Of a DNA stretch of 62,315 bases, positions 31,004-38,819 are shown one piece after another. Source of the DNA: Cellulomonas sp. (GTDB lineage: Bacteria > Actinomycetota > Actinomycetes > Actinomycetales > Cellulomonadaceae). A program made the translations under genes and the position numbers. The stretch is from assembly GCF_017744555.1 (NCBI RefSeq), contig NZ_JAGIBD010000020.1:1-62315 (forward strand). The letters are read 5' to 3'. The notes under the pieces were generated by a model. The model had not been told where the DNA came from and ran no database searches. It saw nothing but the letters and a program-made list of their open reading frames with translations. Numbering within the stretch: position 1 is the stretch's first letter; each line of letters opens with the position of its first letter.

Positions 31004-32487
31004 CCGTGACTGCGGCACCCGTGGAGTGGTGGGAGCACGCCGCCCGCATGTTCGAACCCCCGCCCCCACCCCGCTGGGCCACCCCCGGCGACCTCGCCCG
31101 GTTCCTCGACCCGCGGACCGTGCAGACGCCCGCGCTCGACGTCATCGACGCCGCACTCGTCCAGACGTTCACCACCCCCGACGCGCGCGTCATCATCTCG
31201 ATGCCCCCACAGGAGGGGAAGTCCCAGCGCGCGTCCCGCCGGTTCCCCCTGTGGGGCCTTACGCAGAACCCGAACCTGCGCATCGCGATCGCGTCCTACG
31301 AAGCCGGCGTCGCCCGCCGCTGGGGCCGCGCGATCCGCGACGACATCACCACGCACGGCGCCGACCTCGGCCTCCGCGTCCGCGACGACCTGTCCGCGCA
31401 GCACGAGTGGCAGCTCGCCGGGCACGACGGCGGCGTGTTCACCGCTGGCGTCGGCGGCGCCATGACCGGACGCCCCGTGGACATGCTCATCATCGACGAC
31501 CCGATCAAGGGCCGCGAGGAAGCCGACTCCCCCACCTACCGGGAACGCGCGTGGGACTGGTGGCAGGAGACCGCAGCGACCCGCCTCGCACCGGGCGCAC
31601 CAGTGGTGCTCATCCTGACCCGGTGGCACGAGGACGACCTCGCGGGCCGGATCCTCGCCGCGGAGGACGGGCACCTGTGGCGGGTCGTGTCGATCCCCGC
31701 GCAGGCCGAAGACGCGAACGACCCGCTCGGCCGTGACGTCGGCGAGTACATGGTGTCCGCGCGCGGCCGCACCCGGGAGCAGTGGGAGGCGATCAAGACC
31801 CGGTCGACCGCGCGCACCTGGGCCGCGCTGTACCAGCAGCGCCCCGCGCCTGTGGAGGGCGCCGTGTGGAAGGCGCCGTGGATCGAGCTCAACCGTGCAC
31901 GCACCGGCGACGTGTGGCAGAACCTCGCCCGCGTCATCGTCTCCGTCGACCCCGCCGCGAAGTCGAAGCGCACGTCGGACTACACCGGCATCGTCGTCGT
32001 CGGCCTCGACACCCAGGGGCACGGGTGGGTCCTCGACGACCGGACCCTGCGCGGCACCCCGACCGAGTGGGGCATGGCCGCGTGGGACGCGCTCCTCGAC
32101 TGGAACGGCACCGAGGTCGTCGTCGAGGACAACCAGGGCGGCGAGATGGTCCTCGAGGTCATGCGCACCACGTGGGCCGCGGTGAAGGGCCGCCGCCGCG
32201 TCACCCAGCTCGCGCCGAAGGTCACCCCGGTGACGGCCCGGCAGTCGAAGCGTGTCCGCGCGGAGGCCGTCGCCGCGTACTACGAGACGGGCAGGGTTCA
32301 CCACGCCGCGGACGGCACAGACCGCCTCAGCAAGCTCGAGGGGCAGATGCTCTCGTGGACGGGGGACGGGGACTCCCCGGACCGGATCGACGCGCTCACG
32401 CACGGGCTGACGGCGTTGTTCCTGCCGGCGCACTCGGGGGACGCGGTGCGTGCTCCGCAGCGGCGCTCAGCGTCCCGGTTCCGATGA
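31000..32487 (+). CDS. terL: Terminase large subunit
   Basis: 495 aa, GTGA overlap. ATPase: a Walker A-like P-loop SMPPQEGKS (about 68-75), DMLIIDDP Walker B (161-168), RWHEDDLAGRI coupling region. Nuclease: IVSVDPAAKSKRTSDYTGIVVVG with the first Asp (about 315), and VVVEDNQGGEM (about 375), completing the RNase H-like site. Packages the genome into procapsids with TerS. The usual length. Confidence 0.96.
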   Translation: MTVTAAPVEWWEHAARMFEPPPPPRWATPGDLARFLDPRTVQTPALDVIDAALVQTFTTPDARVIISMPPQEGKSQRASRRFPLWGLTQNPNLRIAIASYEAGVARRWGRAIRDDITTHGADLGLRVRDDLSAQHEWQLAGHDGGVFTAGVGGAMTGRPVDMLIIDDPIKGREEADSPTYRERAWDWWQETAATRLAPGAPVVLILTRWHEDDLAGRILAAEDGHLWRVVSIPAQAEDANDPLGRDVGEYMVSARGRTREQWEAIKTRSTARTWAALYQQRPAPVEGAVWKAPWIELNRARTGDVWQNLARVIVSVDPAAKSKRTSDYTGIVVVGLDTQGHGWVLDDRTLRGTPTEWGMAAWDALLDWNGTEVVVEDNQGGEMVLEVMRTTWAAVKGRRRVTQLAPKVTPVTARQSKRVRAEAVAAYYETGRVHHAADGTDRLSKLEGQMLSWTGDGDSPDRIDALTHGLTALFLPAHSGDAVRAPQRRSASRFR

Positions 32488-32494
32488 CCTGTCG

Positions 32495-32517
32495 GTAGCA
32501 CTATTTCGCGCTACAGT
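32495..32517. promoter_or_regulatory. Operon-head palindrome, site D (degenerate), with -10-like box
   Basis: GTAGCACTATTTCGCGCTAC (32495-32514): the right half matches sites B and C exactly, the left half has three changes. It again runs into TACAGT (32512-32517), then CACTT. Located 8 bp after terL stop and 37 bp before the ATG at 32554, so it can drive the cargo block independently of late transcription. Confidence 0.65.
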
Positions 32518-32553
32518 CACTTCCGTCATGCACGCCCCCGAGAGAGGACCGCC

Positions 32554-32841
32554 ATGCCCAGCCTGCCCACCACGCCCGCCCAGCCCCCGGACTACGCCGC
32601 CCTCATCGCCGAGGTCCGCCGCTCCGGGTGCGCCATCGAGATCGCCGGCGTCCGCATCACCCCCTGCTGCCCCCGCGTGATCTCCACGCCGACGCTGAAC
32701 GACGCCGAGCCGCGCCCGATCGTGACGTCGCTCGGGGACTACGACCTGCTGCTCCACGCCGGCGGGTCGGTGACGTGGCGTGAGCCGCGGGTCTACGACC
32801 TGGCCGCTGAGGCCGATGTCCGTGAGGAGACCGAGCGATGA
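32554..32841 (+). CDS. Small protein, 95 aa
   Basis: ATG after GAGAGAGGA, first gene downstream of site D. A Cys pair (ITPCCPRVIST) sits in a beta-rich region; the second half ends in an acidic tail. Not recognised. ATGA overlap with the next. Confidence 0.55.
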   Translation: MPSLPTTPAQPPDYAALIAEVRRSGCAIEIAGVRITPCCPRVISTPTLNDAEPRPIVTSLGDYDLLLHAGGSVTWREPRVYDLAAEADVREETER

Positions 32842-33434
32842 GCGAGACCATCGAGACACCTGAGGCGCTGGACGCCCTGCCCGTCCACAGCGTCGTGCTC
32901 GCGCACTGGCCGAGCGGCGAGCACGAGGACCACCGCATCGCCCGTGGCGGGCGGCGCGGCGGCGCGGGTTCCGGCGGCTGGACGATCGCAGACGAGGCCA
33001 CGTGGGCGCGACTCCTGGACTGGGGTGCGACCCTCACGGTCCTGCACCGCCCCGACGCCCCCGCCCCGTCCGCCGAGGACCGGGGATGCGACCACGCGGA
33101 GTCCCTGTACGGGCGCTGCACTGCCTGCGGCATGACGTGGAAGCGGCAGACCCGTCAGCCCGCCCCGGTGGGCCCGGACCTGGCCGCGATCGCGACGACC
33201 CTGGGTGCGACGACGGGCTGGTCCCGCGACGACGCGCTCGCGGTCCTGCGCGAGCTCGCCGCCCGTCAGCCCGAGACGACGACCAACGCCGCCACGGTGC
33301 GCAGGCAGGCCCTCGACGACGCCCTCTCGGCTGTCGCTCGCGTCGAGCCGTACAGCGAGGCGCACGGTGATGCCCTCACCCAGGCGGAGGACAGCATCCG
33401 CGCCCTGATCGAGGAGGGGGCCCGCCGTGGCTGA
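32838..33434 (+). CDS. Unknown protein, 198 aa
   Basis: ATGA overlap. N-terminal beta segment (LPVHSVVLAHWPSGEHEDHRIARGG), Gly-rich loop, then CDHAESLYGRCTACGMTWKRQ with a possible zinc knuckle. C-terminal helices (TNAATVRRQALDDALSAVARVEPYSEAHGDALTQAEDSIRALIEEG). Many actinophage genomes carry such paired beta/zinc ORFs. Function unknown. Confidence 0.55.
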   Translation: MSETIETPEALDALPVHSVVLAHWPSGEHEDHRIARGGRRGGAGSGGWTIADEATWARLLDWGATLTVLHRPDAPAPSAEDRGCDHAESLYGRCTACGMTWKRQTRQPAPVGPDLAAIATTLGATTGWSRDDALAVLRELAARQPETTTNAATVRRQALDDALSAVARVEPYSEAHGDALTQAEDSIRALIEEGARRG

Positions 33435-34002
33435 CGACCTGGACCCGGCCGCCGTCGAGCGGGCCACCGTAGCCTTCGTGCGCTCGATGAGCGCTGCGGG
33501 GTTCGTGATGCCCGGCGCGTCCGCACGCCCGCACGCCCGCGCCGCTCTCGCCGCTGCCCGCGCTGGGGAGGCGGAGCCCGTACTGGACGGGCAGTGCGGC
33601 AACACGATGGTCGTCCGCTGCTGGGCGTGGTGCGGTCGTGCACCGGGCCACGAGGGCGAGTGCGAGGTCGGCGGCGTCACGGCTCGCGTGCACGGCGCTC
33701 CGGCCGCTACCGCCCAGCGCGGCGGGGAGGCGGTGGGCCGGGAGGCGGAGGGTGCGATCCCCGACGACTTGCTCGCACGTCCGCTAGTGCAGGCCCTCCT
33801 CGCCGCCCGGGGTGACGCCCCGGTGCGGTCCGTGAGCGCGGAGCAGCGGCTTGCCCTGGCTCGCGTTTTCGCGGCGGCGCGGTCCGGGGCCGAGCACGTC
33901 GCGTTCTACGAGGCGCAGGGCGATGGCTCGCCGATGTGGAGGCAGGCGCTCGCGGAGGCCGACGCGGGCCTCACCGCCCTGAGGATCGAGGTGACCCCGT
34001 GA
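33427..34002 (+). CDS. Unknown helical protein, 191 aa
   Basis: GTG start inside the preceding gene. DPAAVERATVAFVRSMSAAGFVMPGASARPHARAALAAARAGEAEP and EQRLALARVFAAARSGAEHVAFYEAQGDGSPMWRQALAEADAGL are helices; a Cys/Trp loop (CGNTMVVRCWAWCGRAPGHEGECEVGG) lies between them. The four-Cys loop might bind metal. No function assigned. Confidence 0.55.
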   Translation: MADDLDPAAVERATVAFVRSMSAAGFVMPGASARPHARAALAAARAGEAEPVLDGQCGNTMVVRCWAWCGRAPGHEGECEVGGVTARVHGAPAATAQRGGEAVGREAEGAIPDDLLARPLVQALLAARGDAPVRSVSAEQRLALARVFAAARSGAEHVAFYEAQGDGSPMWRQALAEADAGLTALRIEVTP

Positions 34003-34358
34003 CCGGGCAGCCGAGCGCGGTTGACATGTGGCGCGTGGCCTCAGCACTCGGGCGCAGGGGGCTAGCCGATCTTGTCGTGCCCGAGGTCGAGCCAGGTGTG
34101 CTCGGGGAGCCGTATTGGCGCATCCAGGGGACGCCTCCGGTCGCGGAGGTGTTCGACGCCCTCGCCGCTGCGGGTCTGCTCACCACCCCGGAGCGGCTGG
34201 CGCAGGAGCGGGCGGCGGCGCTGGGCGAGGCGGCGGACGAGGTGGACCTGGATCCGGCGATCACAGGCGGGCTCTCAGAGCACCACAACGCCGAGGCGGC
34301 TGCCGAGACGTGGCTCCGCGCTCGTGCTGAGGCCGAGCGGGCGGGAGGTGGGGCGTGA
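33999..34358 (+). CDS. Unknown acidic protein, 119 aa
   Basis: GTGA overlap. SAVDMWRVASALGRRGLADLVVPEVEPGVLGEPYWRIQGTPPVAEVFDALAAAGLL then a long acidic helix (RLAQERAAALGEAADEVDLDPAITGGLSEHHNAEAAAETWLRARAEAERAGG). Not recognised. A 19-codon frame (34355-34414) bridges to the next gene and probably only couples translation. Confidence 0.5.
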   Translation: MTGQPSAVDMWRVASALGRRGLADLVVPEVEPGVLGEPYWRIQGTPPVAEVFDALAAAGLLTTPERLAQERAAALGEAADEVDLDPAITGGLSEHHNAEAAAETWLRARAEAERAGGGA

Positions 34359-34410
34359 GCGGGGAGCGGAACCGCCCTCGAGCCCACCGCCGGCGTGGGA
34401 TCGTGGCGCC

Positions 34411-34626
34411 ATGAGTCAGGGGCGCAGTGGATGCGGATGCTTCGGCGTCGTCGTGGGGGTTCTCTTCACGCTGTGGCTGGCGTCGCAGATCTTCGGCATC
34501 GGGAAGGGCCCGTGCGACGAGGCCAGAGACGCCGCTGCGATCGCAAGGGGCTCCACTGGGCATGACCGGCTCGTCGCGAGCATGCAGGCGGAGGTCAAGC
34601 AGGCGGAGTGCGACGCGCAGAAGTGA
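34411..34626 (+). CDS. Small one-TM protein, 71 aa
   Basis: ATG overlapping a short upstream frame. Hydrophobic segment FGVVVGVLFTLWLASQIFG (about 11-29) preceded by Cys-Gly-Cys, followed by a charged tail (GPCDEARDAAAIARGSTGHDRLVASMQAEVKQAECDAQ). Single membrane anchor with a cytoplasmic or outer helix; function unknown. Last plus-strand gene before HicAB. Confidence 0.55.
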   Translation: MSQGRSGCGCFGVVVGVLFTLWLASQIFGIGKGPCDEARDAAAIARGSTGHDRLVASMQAEVKQAECDAQK

Positions 34627-34675
34627 GGGCTCGCACCGGGGTCGGGTCGCATCGTCGACCCGGCCCTGCTGCGTC

Positions 34676-35056
34676 TCAGCCCGCGACGAGCTGGTGTGCG
34701 CGCTGGTGCGACACTCCGAGGATCGCGCCCACGTCCCGCAGAGGAACATCGTGCGCAACGAGGTCCCGCGCGAGCGCCGCGGTGTGCTCGCGCGCCGCCG
34801 CCTCAAGGCGCTCCGCCTCGGCGCGCTCCCGGCGGAGAGTCGCGAGGCGGTCAGCGACGTCGACGTCACCCACCTTCGCGACCTCGACGGTCACGGTCAC
34901 GGCGCTGATGGGGACGTCGAGGGTGACGGCCACGAGTTCGCGAGCCATGCCCTCGACGTCGTCGAGCCGGCGGGCCTGGGTGACGCCGACGTCGGGGACG
35001 GTGATGGTCCACCAGCGGCCCTCGCGGGCCGCGGTGGCGGTGTAGGTGGTGCTCAT
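34676..35056 (-). CDS. hicB: HicB-like antitoxin
   Basis: 126 aa. The N-terminal half is the HicB partial RNase H-like domain (TYTATAAREGRWWTITVPDVGVTQARRLDDVEGMARELVAVTLDVP). The C-terminus has a helix-turn-helix (LARDLVAHDVPLRDVGAILGVSHQRAHQLVAG), as in HicB proteins that bind the operon's own promoter. It overlaps the upstream toxin gene by 4 bp. Neutralises HicA and represses the operon (known for the family). Confidence 0.9.
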   Translation of the reverse strand: MSTTYTATAAREGRWWTITVPDVGVTQARRLDDVEGMARELVAVTLDVPISAVTVTVEVAKVGDVDVADRLATLRRERAEAERLEAAAREHTAALARDLVAHDVPLRDVGAILGVSHQRAHQLVAG

Positions 35057-35247
35057 CGGGTCTCCTTGATGGCCTTGGTGATCTGGCGGTAGACGCCGGG
35101 GCTGATGGTGCGGTGCCCGTCGGGGACCGTGATGCTCACGCCGCTGGGGTGCTGCCACCGGGTGTGGGACCCGACGGTGCGGGTGGGGGTGAACCCGGCG
35201 TCCCGCAGTTCGCGGGTGACCTTGCGGGTGGGCTGCTCGCTGACCAT
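35053..35247 (-). CDS. hicA: HicA-like mRNA interferase toxin
   Basis: 64 aa. VTRELRDAGFTPTRTVGSHTRWQHPSGVSITVPDGHRTISPGVYRQITKAI is the dsRBD-like HicA fold with the catalytic His in GSHTRW. HicA cleaves mRNA; it is held inactive by HicB. Toxin gene first, antitoxin second, with a 4-bp overlap, the classic order. The transcript probably starts at or near this ATG. Inserted between terminase and portal, pointing against the late genes. Confidence 0.93.
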   Translation of the reverse strand: MVSEQPTRKVTRELRDAGFTPTRTVGSHTRWQHPSGVSITVPDGHRTISPGVYRQITKAIKETR

Positions 35248-35253
35248 GAGAAT

Positions 35254-35295
35254 AGTCTAGCCCGACTAGACAGAACAAGTCAAGCGCGACTAGAC
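35254..35295 (-). promoter_or_regulatory. hicAB promoter with two operator repeats
   Basis: GTCTAG-CCCGA-CTAGAC (35255-35271) is a perfect inverted repeat; GTCAAG-CGCGA-CTAGAC (35279-35295) is a second copy with one mismatch, 24 bp away. On the minus strand TTGACT (-35, 35278-35283) and TAGACT (-10, 35254-35259) are 18 bp apart and each overlaps a repeat. The -10 ends 6 bp before the ATG, so the mRNA is almost leaderless. Confidence 0.8.
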
Positions 35296-35428
35296 AGCAG
35301 CCACTTCCTCGACCCAGCCCCGATCCCCTTGTCGGAGGGCCGTGGAACGCTGCTGGCTCGCACCACCCGCGCCGCCACCAGGCCGCGCGGAGCCAGCCCG
35401 ACAGGGCCTGACAGGCAAGGAGCACAGC

Positions 35429-35620
35429 GTGGCCGTCACCGTCATCCGCCCGGGCGCCGTACCGGACGGTGAGCACCCTGAGGGGTGGAACGCCGTCGTC
35501 GCCGAGGGACACCTGTTCGTCCTGGCGACGGACAAGGATCGCAGGAACTACAACGCTGCGGTGTACGCGCCGGGCGCATGGCTCCGCGCGACCGTGGCAG
35601 AGGAACTCCCGACCTCGTAG
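35429..35620 (+). CDS. Small protein, 63 aa
   Basis: GTG at 35429 preceded by AAGGAG; the frame opens further upstream but without a good start. AVTVIRPGAVPDGEHPEGWNAVVAEGHLFVLATDKDRRNYNAAVYAPGAWLRATVAEELP is beta-rich. No family recognised. Isolated between hicA and the portal gene. Confidence 0.5.
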   Translation: MAVTVIRPGAVPDGEHPEGWNAVVAEGHLFVLATDKDRRNYNAAVYAPGAWLRATVAEELPTS

Positions 35621-35700
35621 CACCACGCCCGCAGGTCCCCCGGAGACGCTGGCCGACTCCGGGGGAACCCGCAGGTGTGCGTGACACCCTCACGCGGACA

Positions 35701-35725
35701 CTCCCTGGAGACCAGCCCCAGGGAG
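35701..35725 (+). promoter_or_regulatory. Hairpin covering the portal ribosome-binding site
   Basis: CTCCCTGG (35701-35708) pairs with CCAGGGAG (35718-35725), loop 9 nt. The right arm includes the GGGAGG Shine-Dalgarno of the portal gene (GTG at 35733). It could hold back translation or act with the GTGACACC motif just upstream (35681). Confidence 0.45.
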
Positions 35726-35732
35726 GACGCAC

Positions 35733-37340
35733 GTGCGCCGCTTCATCCACGACGAGTGGGCACCCCTCTCGTACATCCCCGAGCTCGCCGAGGACACCGC
35801 CCGACCCGTCGGCGCACCCACCTGGGTCGACACGCTCGACGCCCGCCGCCTCACCGCCTACCGCGTCCTCGCCGCCTACCGGGACAACGCCCGCAGGTAC
35901 TTCCTCCCCGCCGACCAGCAGCGCCGCGGCATCACGAACGTCGACGGGTACATCCAGGCCGAGAAGGCACCCGCTGACGGGATCCGCGAGTACGGCGACG
36001 CGGCCCTGCTCGTCGACACCGCCCGCGCGCTCGTCCTCGGCGAAGACCAGTCGATCACCCTGCCCGACGACACCCCCGAGCCGATCACCTCGTGGCTCAC
36101 CGGGTGGGCGCGCTCCGAGCAGTTCACGCGCAAGCTCTTGCAGGGCGAGGGCGACGCCGCGACCTGCGGGGACTCCGTGTACGTCCTCGGCCCCGACGCC
36201 GGTAAGCAGCGGCCCCGCCTCAGGGTCTACGACCCCGGGTTCTACTTCCCCGACACGCTCGCCACCCTCCCCGGGTGGGACGACGACTACCCGTCGATCG
36301 TGCACCTGGCGTGGGAGGAGGAGGACGACCGCGGGTACACGTGGGTCGTCCGCTCGACCTGGCAGATCCGCCCCCTCGACACGCCTCGGGCGTCGCCCTG
36401 GGGCGGGCTGCAGACGTACGCGTGCTGGTTCCGGAAGGCCCGGTACCGCGTCGACCTCATGCTCGACAACGCGACCGTCTACTCCCCGGAGATCTCCCGC
36501 GACCCGGTCGTGGTGCAGGACTGGACGGACCTCGGCGTGGACCTCATCCCCGTCGTGCACGTCCCGAACACCCCGCACGTGTGGGGGCAGTCCACCCTGA
36601 CTAGGGTCGGGCAGATCCTCGACGACATCGCCGGCGCCGACACCGACCTCGCCCTCGGCGCACAGACCTCCACCTCGGCGACCTTCGTCACGACCGGTAG
36701 CGGGCCCGCGCCCCTCACCGGCCGCCCCGGCGAGGCGCTCGGGCTGCCCGACGGCGGTAGCGCGTCCTGGACGGACACCTCGAAGAACCTGGTCGCGATG
36801 ACCGGATACCTCGAGACCCTCCTCGACCGCATCGCCGTCAACACGCGCCTCGCGCAGGCTCTCCTCGGCCGCATCCAGCCGAACGAGGTCCCCTCGGGCT
36901 ACGCGCTGCAGCTCGGGTTCCACCCGGCACGGCAGCTCATGCGCGAGGCCCGCACGATCAGGGACGAGAAGTTCCCCCTGATCCTGCGGTTCGCGCTGCG
37001 CCTCGCGCAGGCCAACGGCTGGGCCCCTGCCGGGGACACCCCGGACATCGCCGTCGCCCTCGGGGCATCGCTTCCGGCGGACCGGGCGGCCGCGGTCGCC
37101 GAGGTGAAGGACCTGCTGCCGGTGCATGGGATCTCCACGGCGACCGCGGTGCGCGTGCTCACGGACGCAGGGTTCCCCATCGAGGACGCCAAGGCCGAGG
37201 TCGAGGCGATCATGCGCGAGCGGTTCGACGACGCGGTGAAGCTCTTCGAGGCGACGGGGAACGCCGCGGCGGCCGCGCAGATGCTCGGTGTCCCGCCCGT
37301 CACCACGACCGGTCTCGAGCAGGCGGCCGGTCAGGCGTGA
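35733..37340 (+). CDS. Portal protein
   Basis: 535 aa, GTG start. Contains the SPP1 gp6/actinophage portal pattern: an N-terminal helical start with TAYRVLAAYRDNARRYFL, stem/wing residues LRVYDPGFYFPDTLATLPGWDDD, IPVVHVPNTPHVWGQSTLTRVGQILDDIAGADTDLALGAQTSTSATFV (crown core), and a long C-terminal helix (VPSGYALQLGFHPARQLMREARTIRDEKFPLILRFALRLAQ). Dodecameric gate for DNA packaging at the head vertex. The tail end is Ala/Val-rich and coiled. Confidence 0.9.
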   Translation: MRRFIHDEWAPLSYIPELAEDTARPVGAPTWVDTLDARRLTAYRVLAAYRDNARRYFLPADQQRRGITNVDGYIQAEKAPADGIREYGDAALLVDTARALVLGEDQSITLPDDTPEPITSWLTGWARSEQFTRKLLQGEGDAATCGDSVYVLGPDAGKQRPRLRVYDPGFYFPDTLATLPGWDDDYPSIVHLAWEEEDDRGYTWVVRSTWQIRPLDTPRASPWGGLQTYACWFRKARYRVDLMLDNATVYSPEISRDPVVVQDWTDLGVDLIPVVHVPNTPHVWGQSTLTRVGQILDDIAGADTDLALGAQTSTSATFVTTGSGPAPLTGRPGEALGLPDGGSASWTDTSKNLVAMTGYLETLLDRIAVNTRLAQALLGRIQPNEVPSGYALQLGFHPARQLMREARTIRDEKFPLILRFALRLAQANGWAPAGDTPDIAVALGASLPADRAAAVAEVKDLLPVHGISTATAVRVLTDAGFPIEDAKAEVEAIMRERFDDAVKLFEATGNAAAAAQMLGVPPVTTTGLEQAAGQA

Positions 37341-37645
37341 GGGGCATCCCGCCGCTGTACCACTGGTCCCCCGCCGAGAACCGGGCGTCGATCCGGCGCC
37401 GCGGCCTGCGGCCCACGTGCCCGACCGGGGGTCGTGGGCTCGCCGTGTGCCTCGGGACGACCCCGCTCGACGCGTGGGCCCTCACCCCACGGGTCTCGGG
37501 CGTCGAGTACGACCTGTGGCAGGTGCACGTCGCGGACACCCCGGTGCACCGGGTCCGGCACTGGGGGCGCCTCGCCGAGTGGCGGGTGTTCCGGCGCATC
37601 CACCAGCGCGGTGTGCAGCTCGTCGCGACGACGGTCGCCCCGTGA
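37337..37645 (+). CDS. ADP-ribosyltransferase-like small protein
   Basis: 102 aa, GTGA overlap with the portal. PPLYHWSPAENRASIRRRGLRPTCPTGGRGLAVCLGTTPLDAWAL begins like the ART fold of many phage mini-transferases (LYHxSPxxxRxSIxxxGL). Next beta strands VEYDLWQVHV and a basic end. Could modify host or virion proteins by ADP-ribosylation; alternatively a structural cofactor without activity. The missing canonical Q/E-x-E motif makes activity uncertain. Confidence 0.6.
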   Translation: MRGIPPLYHWSPAENRASIRRRGLRPTCPTGGRGLAVCLGTTPLDAWALTPRVSGVEYDLWQVHVADTPVHRVRHWGRLAEWRVFRRIHQRGVQLVATTVAP

Positions 37646-37646
37646 G

Positions 37647-37889
37647 ATGTCGGCCGGCACGTTCGTCCTGCCCGATGTCGAGGCGTGGGACCTGTGGGGC
37701 GTGTACGCCGGGGACCTCCGCTCGGGGTTCGAGGTGATCCCGTACGACGACACGAGCCCGCGCGAGGTGCGGGTGTACCGGTCGATCCCCGCGCGGGCCG
37801 TCCACTACCTCGCGAGCCGCGCCACATCGCGTGACACCCCCACCACCACCATCACCCTCACGATCAACGACCGTCCCCAGGAGGGCTGA
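37647..37889 (+). CDS. Small protein, 80 aa
   Basis: ATG 1 bp after the previous stop. Beta-rich: AGTFVLPDVEAWDLWGVYAGDLRSGFEVIPYDDTSPREVRVYRSIPARAVHYLASRAT. Lies between the ART-like and scaffold genes; the TGATG junction couples it to scaffold. Not recognised. Confidence 0.5.
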   Translation: MSAGTFVLPDVEAWDLWGVYAGDLRSGFEVIPYDDTSPREVRVYRSIPARAVHYLASRATSRDTPTTTITLTINDRPQEG

Positions 37890-38506
37890 TGCACCGCCGA
37901 CTCGTGAACCCCCGACTCCGCTTCGACCGTGAGCCGATCGAGGCTGACCCCACCGCGAACGGCGGCGCCTCCACCGGCGGCCTCACGCAGGAGCAGGTCG
38001 ACGCGATCGTGCAGGCCCGCGTCGCCGCCGCCCAGCGCAAGGCGAAGGAGGACGCCGAGGCCGCGCTCAAGGCCAAGCTCGGCGACCAGTCCCTCGACGC
38101 GGTCCTCGCCGCCGCGAAGGCCGCGAAGGACGCCGAGGACGCGAAGAAGTCCGAGGCGGACCGCGCGCTCGAGGCCGCGAACGCGGCGAAGGCCGAGGCC
38201 GAGCGCATCCAGGCCGAGGCGAAGACCGAGCTCCACCGGTCCCGCGTGACGGCCGCGCTCGTCGCCGCCGGCGTCCCCGAGGCGGGCCTGGCCGCGATCA
38301 CCGTCCCCGGCGTCACGGTCGAGTCCACCCCGGAGGAGATCAAGACCGCCGTCGACGGCCTCAAGAAGACCCTCCCCGGCCTGTTCGGCACCGCTGGTGG
38401 CACGTCCGCCGACCCGGGCGCCCCCGGCGGCGCCCCGCGTCCCGTGGCGGGTGCTGGCGCGGCGGGCGCCGCGGAGTTCGAGCGGCGGTTCGGCAAGACC
38501 GCCTGA
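37889..38506 (+). CDS. Capsid scaffolding protein
   Basis: 205 aa. Mostly coiled-coil helix (LTQEQVDAIVQARVAAAQRKAKEDAEAALKAKLGD..., ADRALEAANAAKAEAERIQAEAK), then a small C-terminal domain (VTAALVAAGVPEAGLAAITVPGVTVESTPEEIKTAVDGLKKTLPGLF) and Gly/Pro-rich tail ending RRFGKT. This is the standard scaffold composition and position, between portal and decoration/capsid genes. Guides capsid assembly and is lost on maturation. Confidence 0.85.
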   Translation: MHRRLVNPRLRFDREPIEADPTANGGASTGGLTQEQVDAIVQARVAAAQRKAKEDAEAALKAKLGDQSLDAVLAAAKAAKDAEDAKKSEADRALEAANAAKAEAERIQAEAKTELHRSRVTAALVAAGVPEAGLAAITVPGVTVESTPEEIKTAVDGLKKTLPGLFGTAGGTSADPGAPGGAPRPVAGAGAAGAAEFERRFGKTA

Positions 38507-38819
38507 CCCCACGATCAGGCTGGTGTGGGCGTCAACACCGCGAAGACGGCCAACCCGAGGACGGGTGCTAGGTACAGCGGTGAAGGACGACTGGGGGGCC
38601 CGTGGCGGGTAACGCCGCGCCTGGCCGTCGTGCTCCTTTCTCCCCCTGCAGCGGCGTACCTGCGCCCACACCAGCCCACCTTCCCGCCTCGTGTGACACC
38701 CCCCTGTCGAAGATGCGGGCACGGTCCTCGGACCGGTGCTGACCACTCGCGACTGATGTGGGCGGGCCCCGTGCCCGAGCAAGGCACGACACCAGAACTC
38801 GACCCCTTGGAGGCACGCG
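38507..38819. other. Intergenic leader upstream of head genes
   Basis: 313 bp without a convincing gene. It has a copy of GTGTGACACC (38691-38700) and AGGCACGCG before the ATG at 38820. A minus-strand frame (38515-38787) would give a peptide ending in a hydrophobic stretch but lacks a ribosome-binding site. Long untranslated regions before capsid genes are common in actinophages; a late promoter or processing site is likely. Confidence 0.4.

Noticed and set aside
38515..38787. Small minus-strand membrane peptide upstream of the decoration gene
   Set aside because: Has a hydrophobic end but no ribosome-binding site or sensible start; left as leader sequence.
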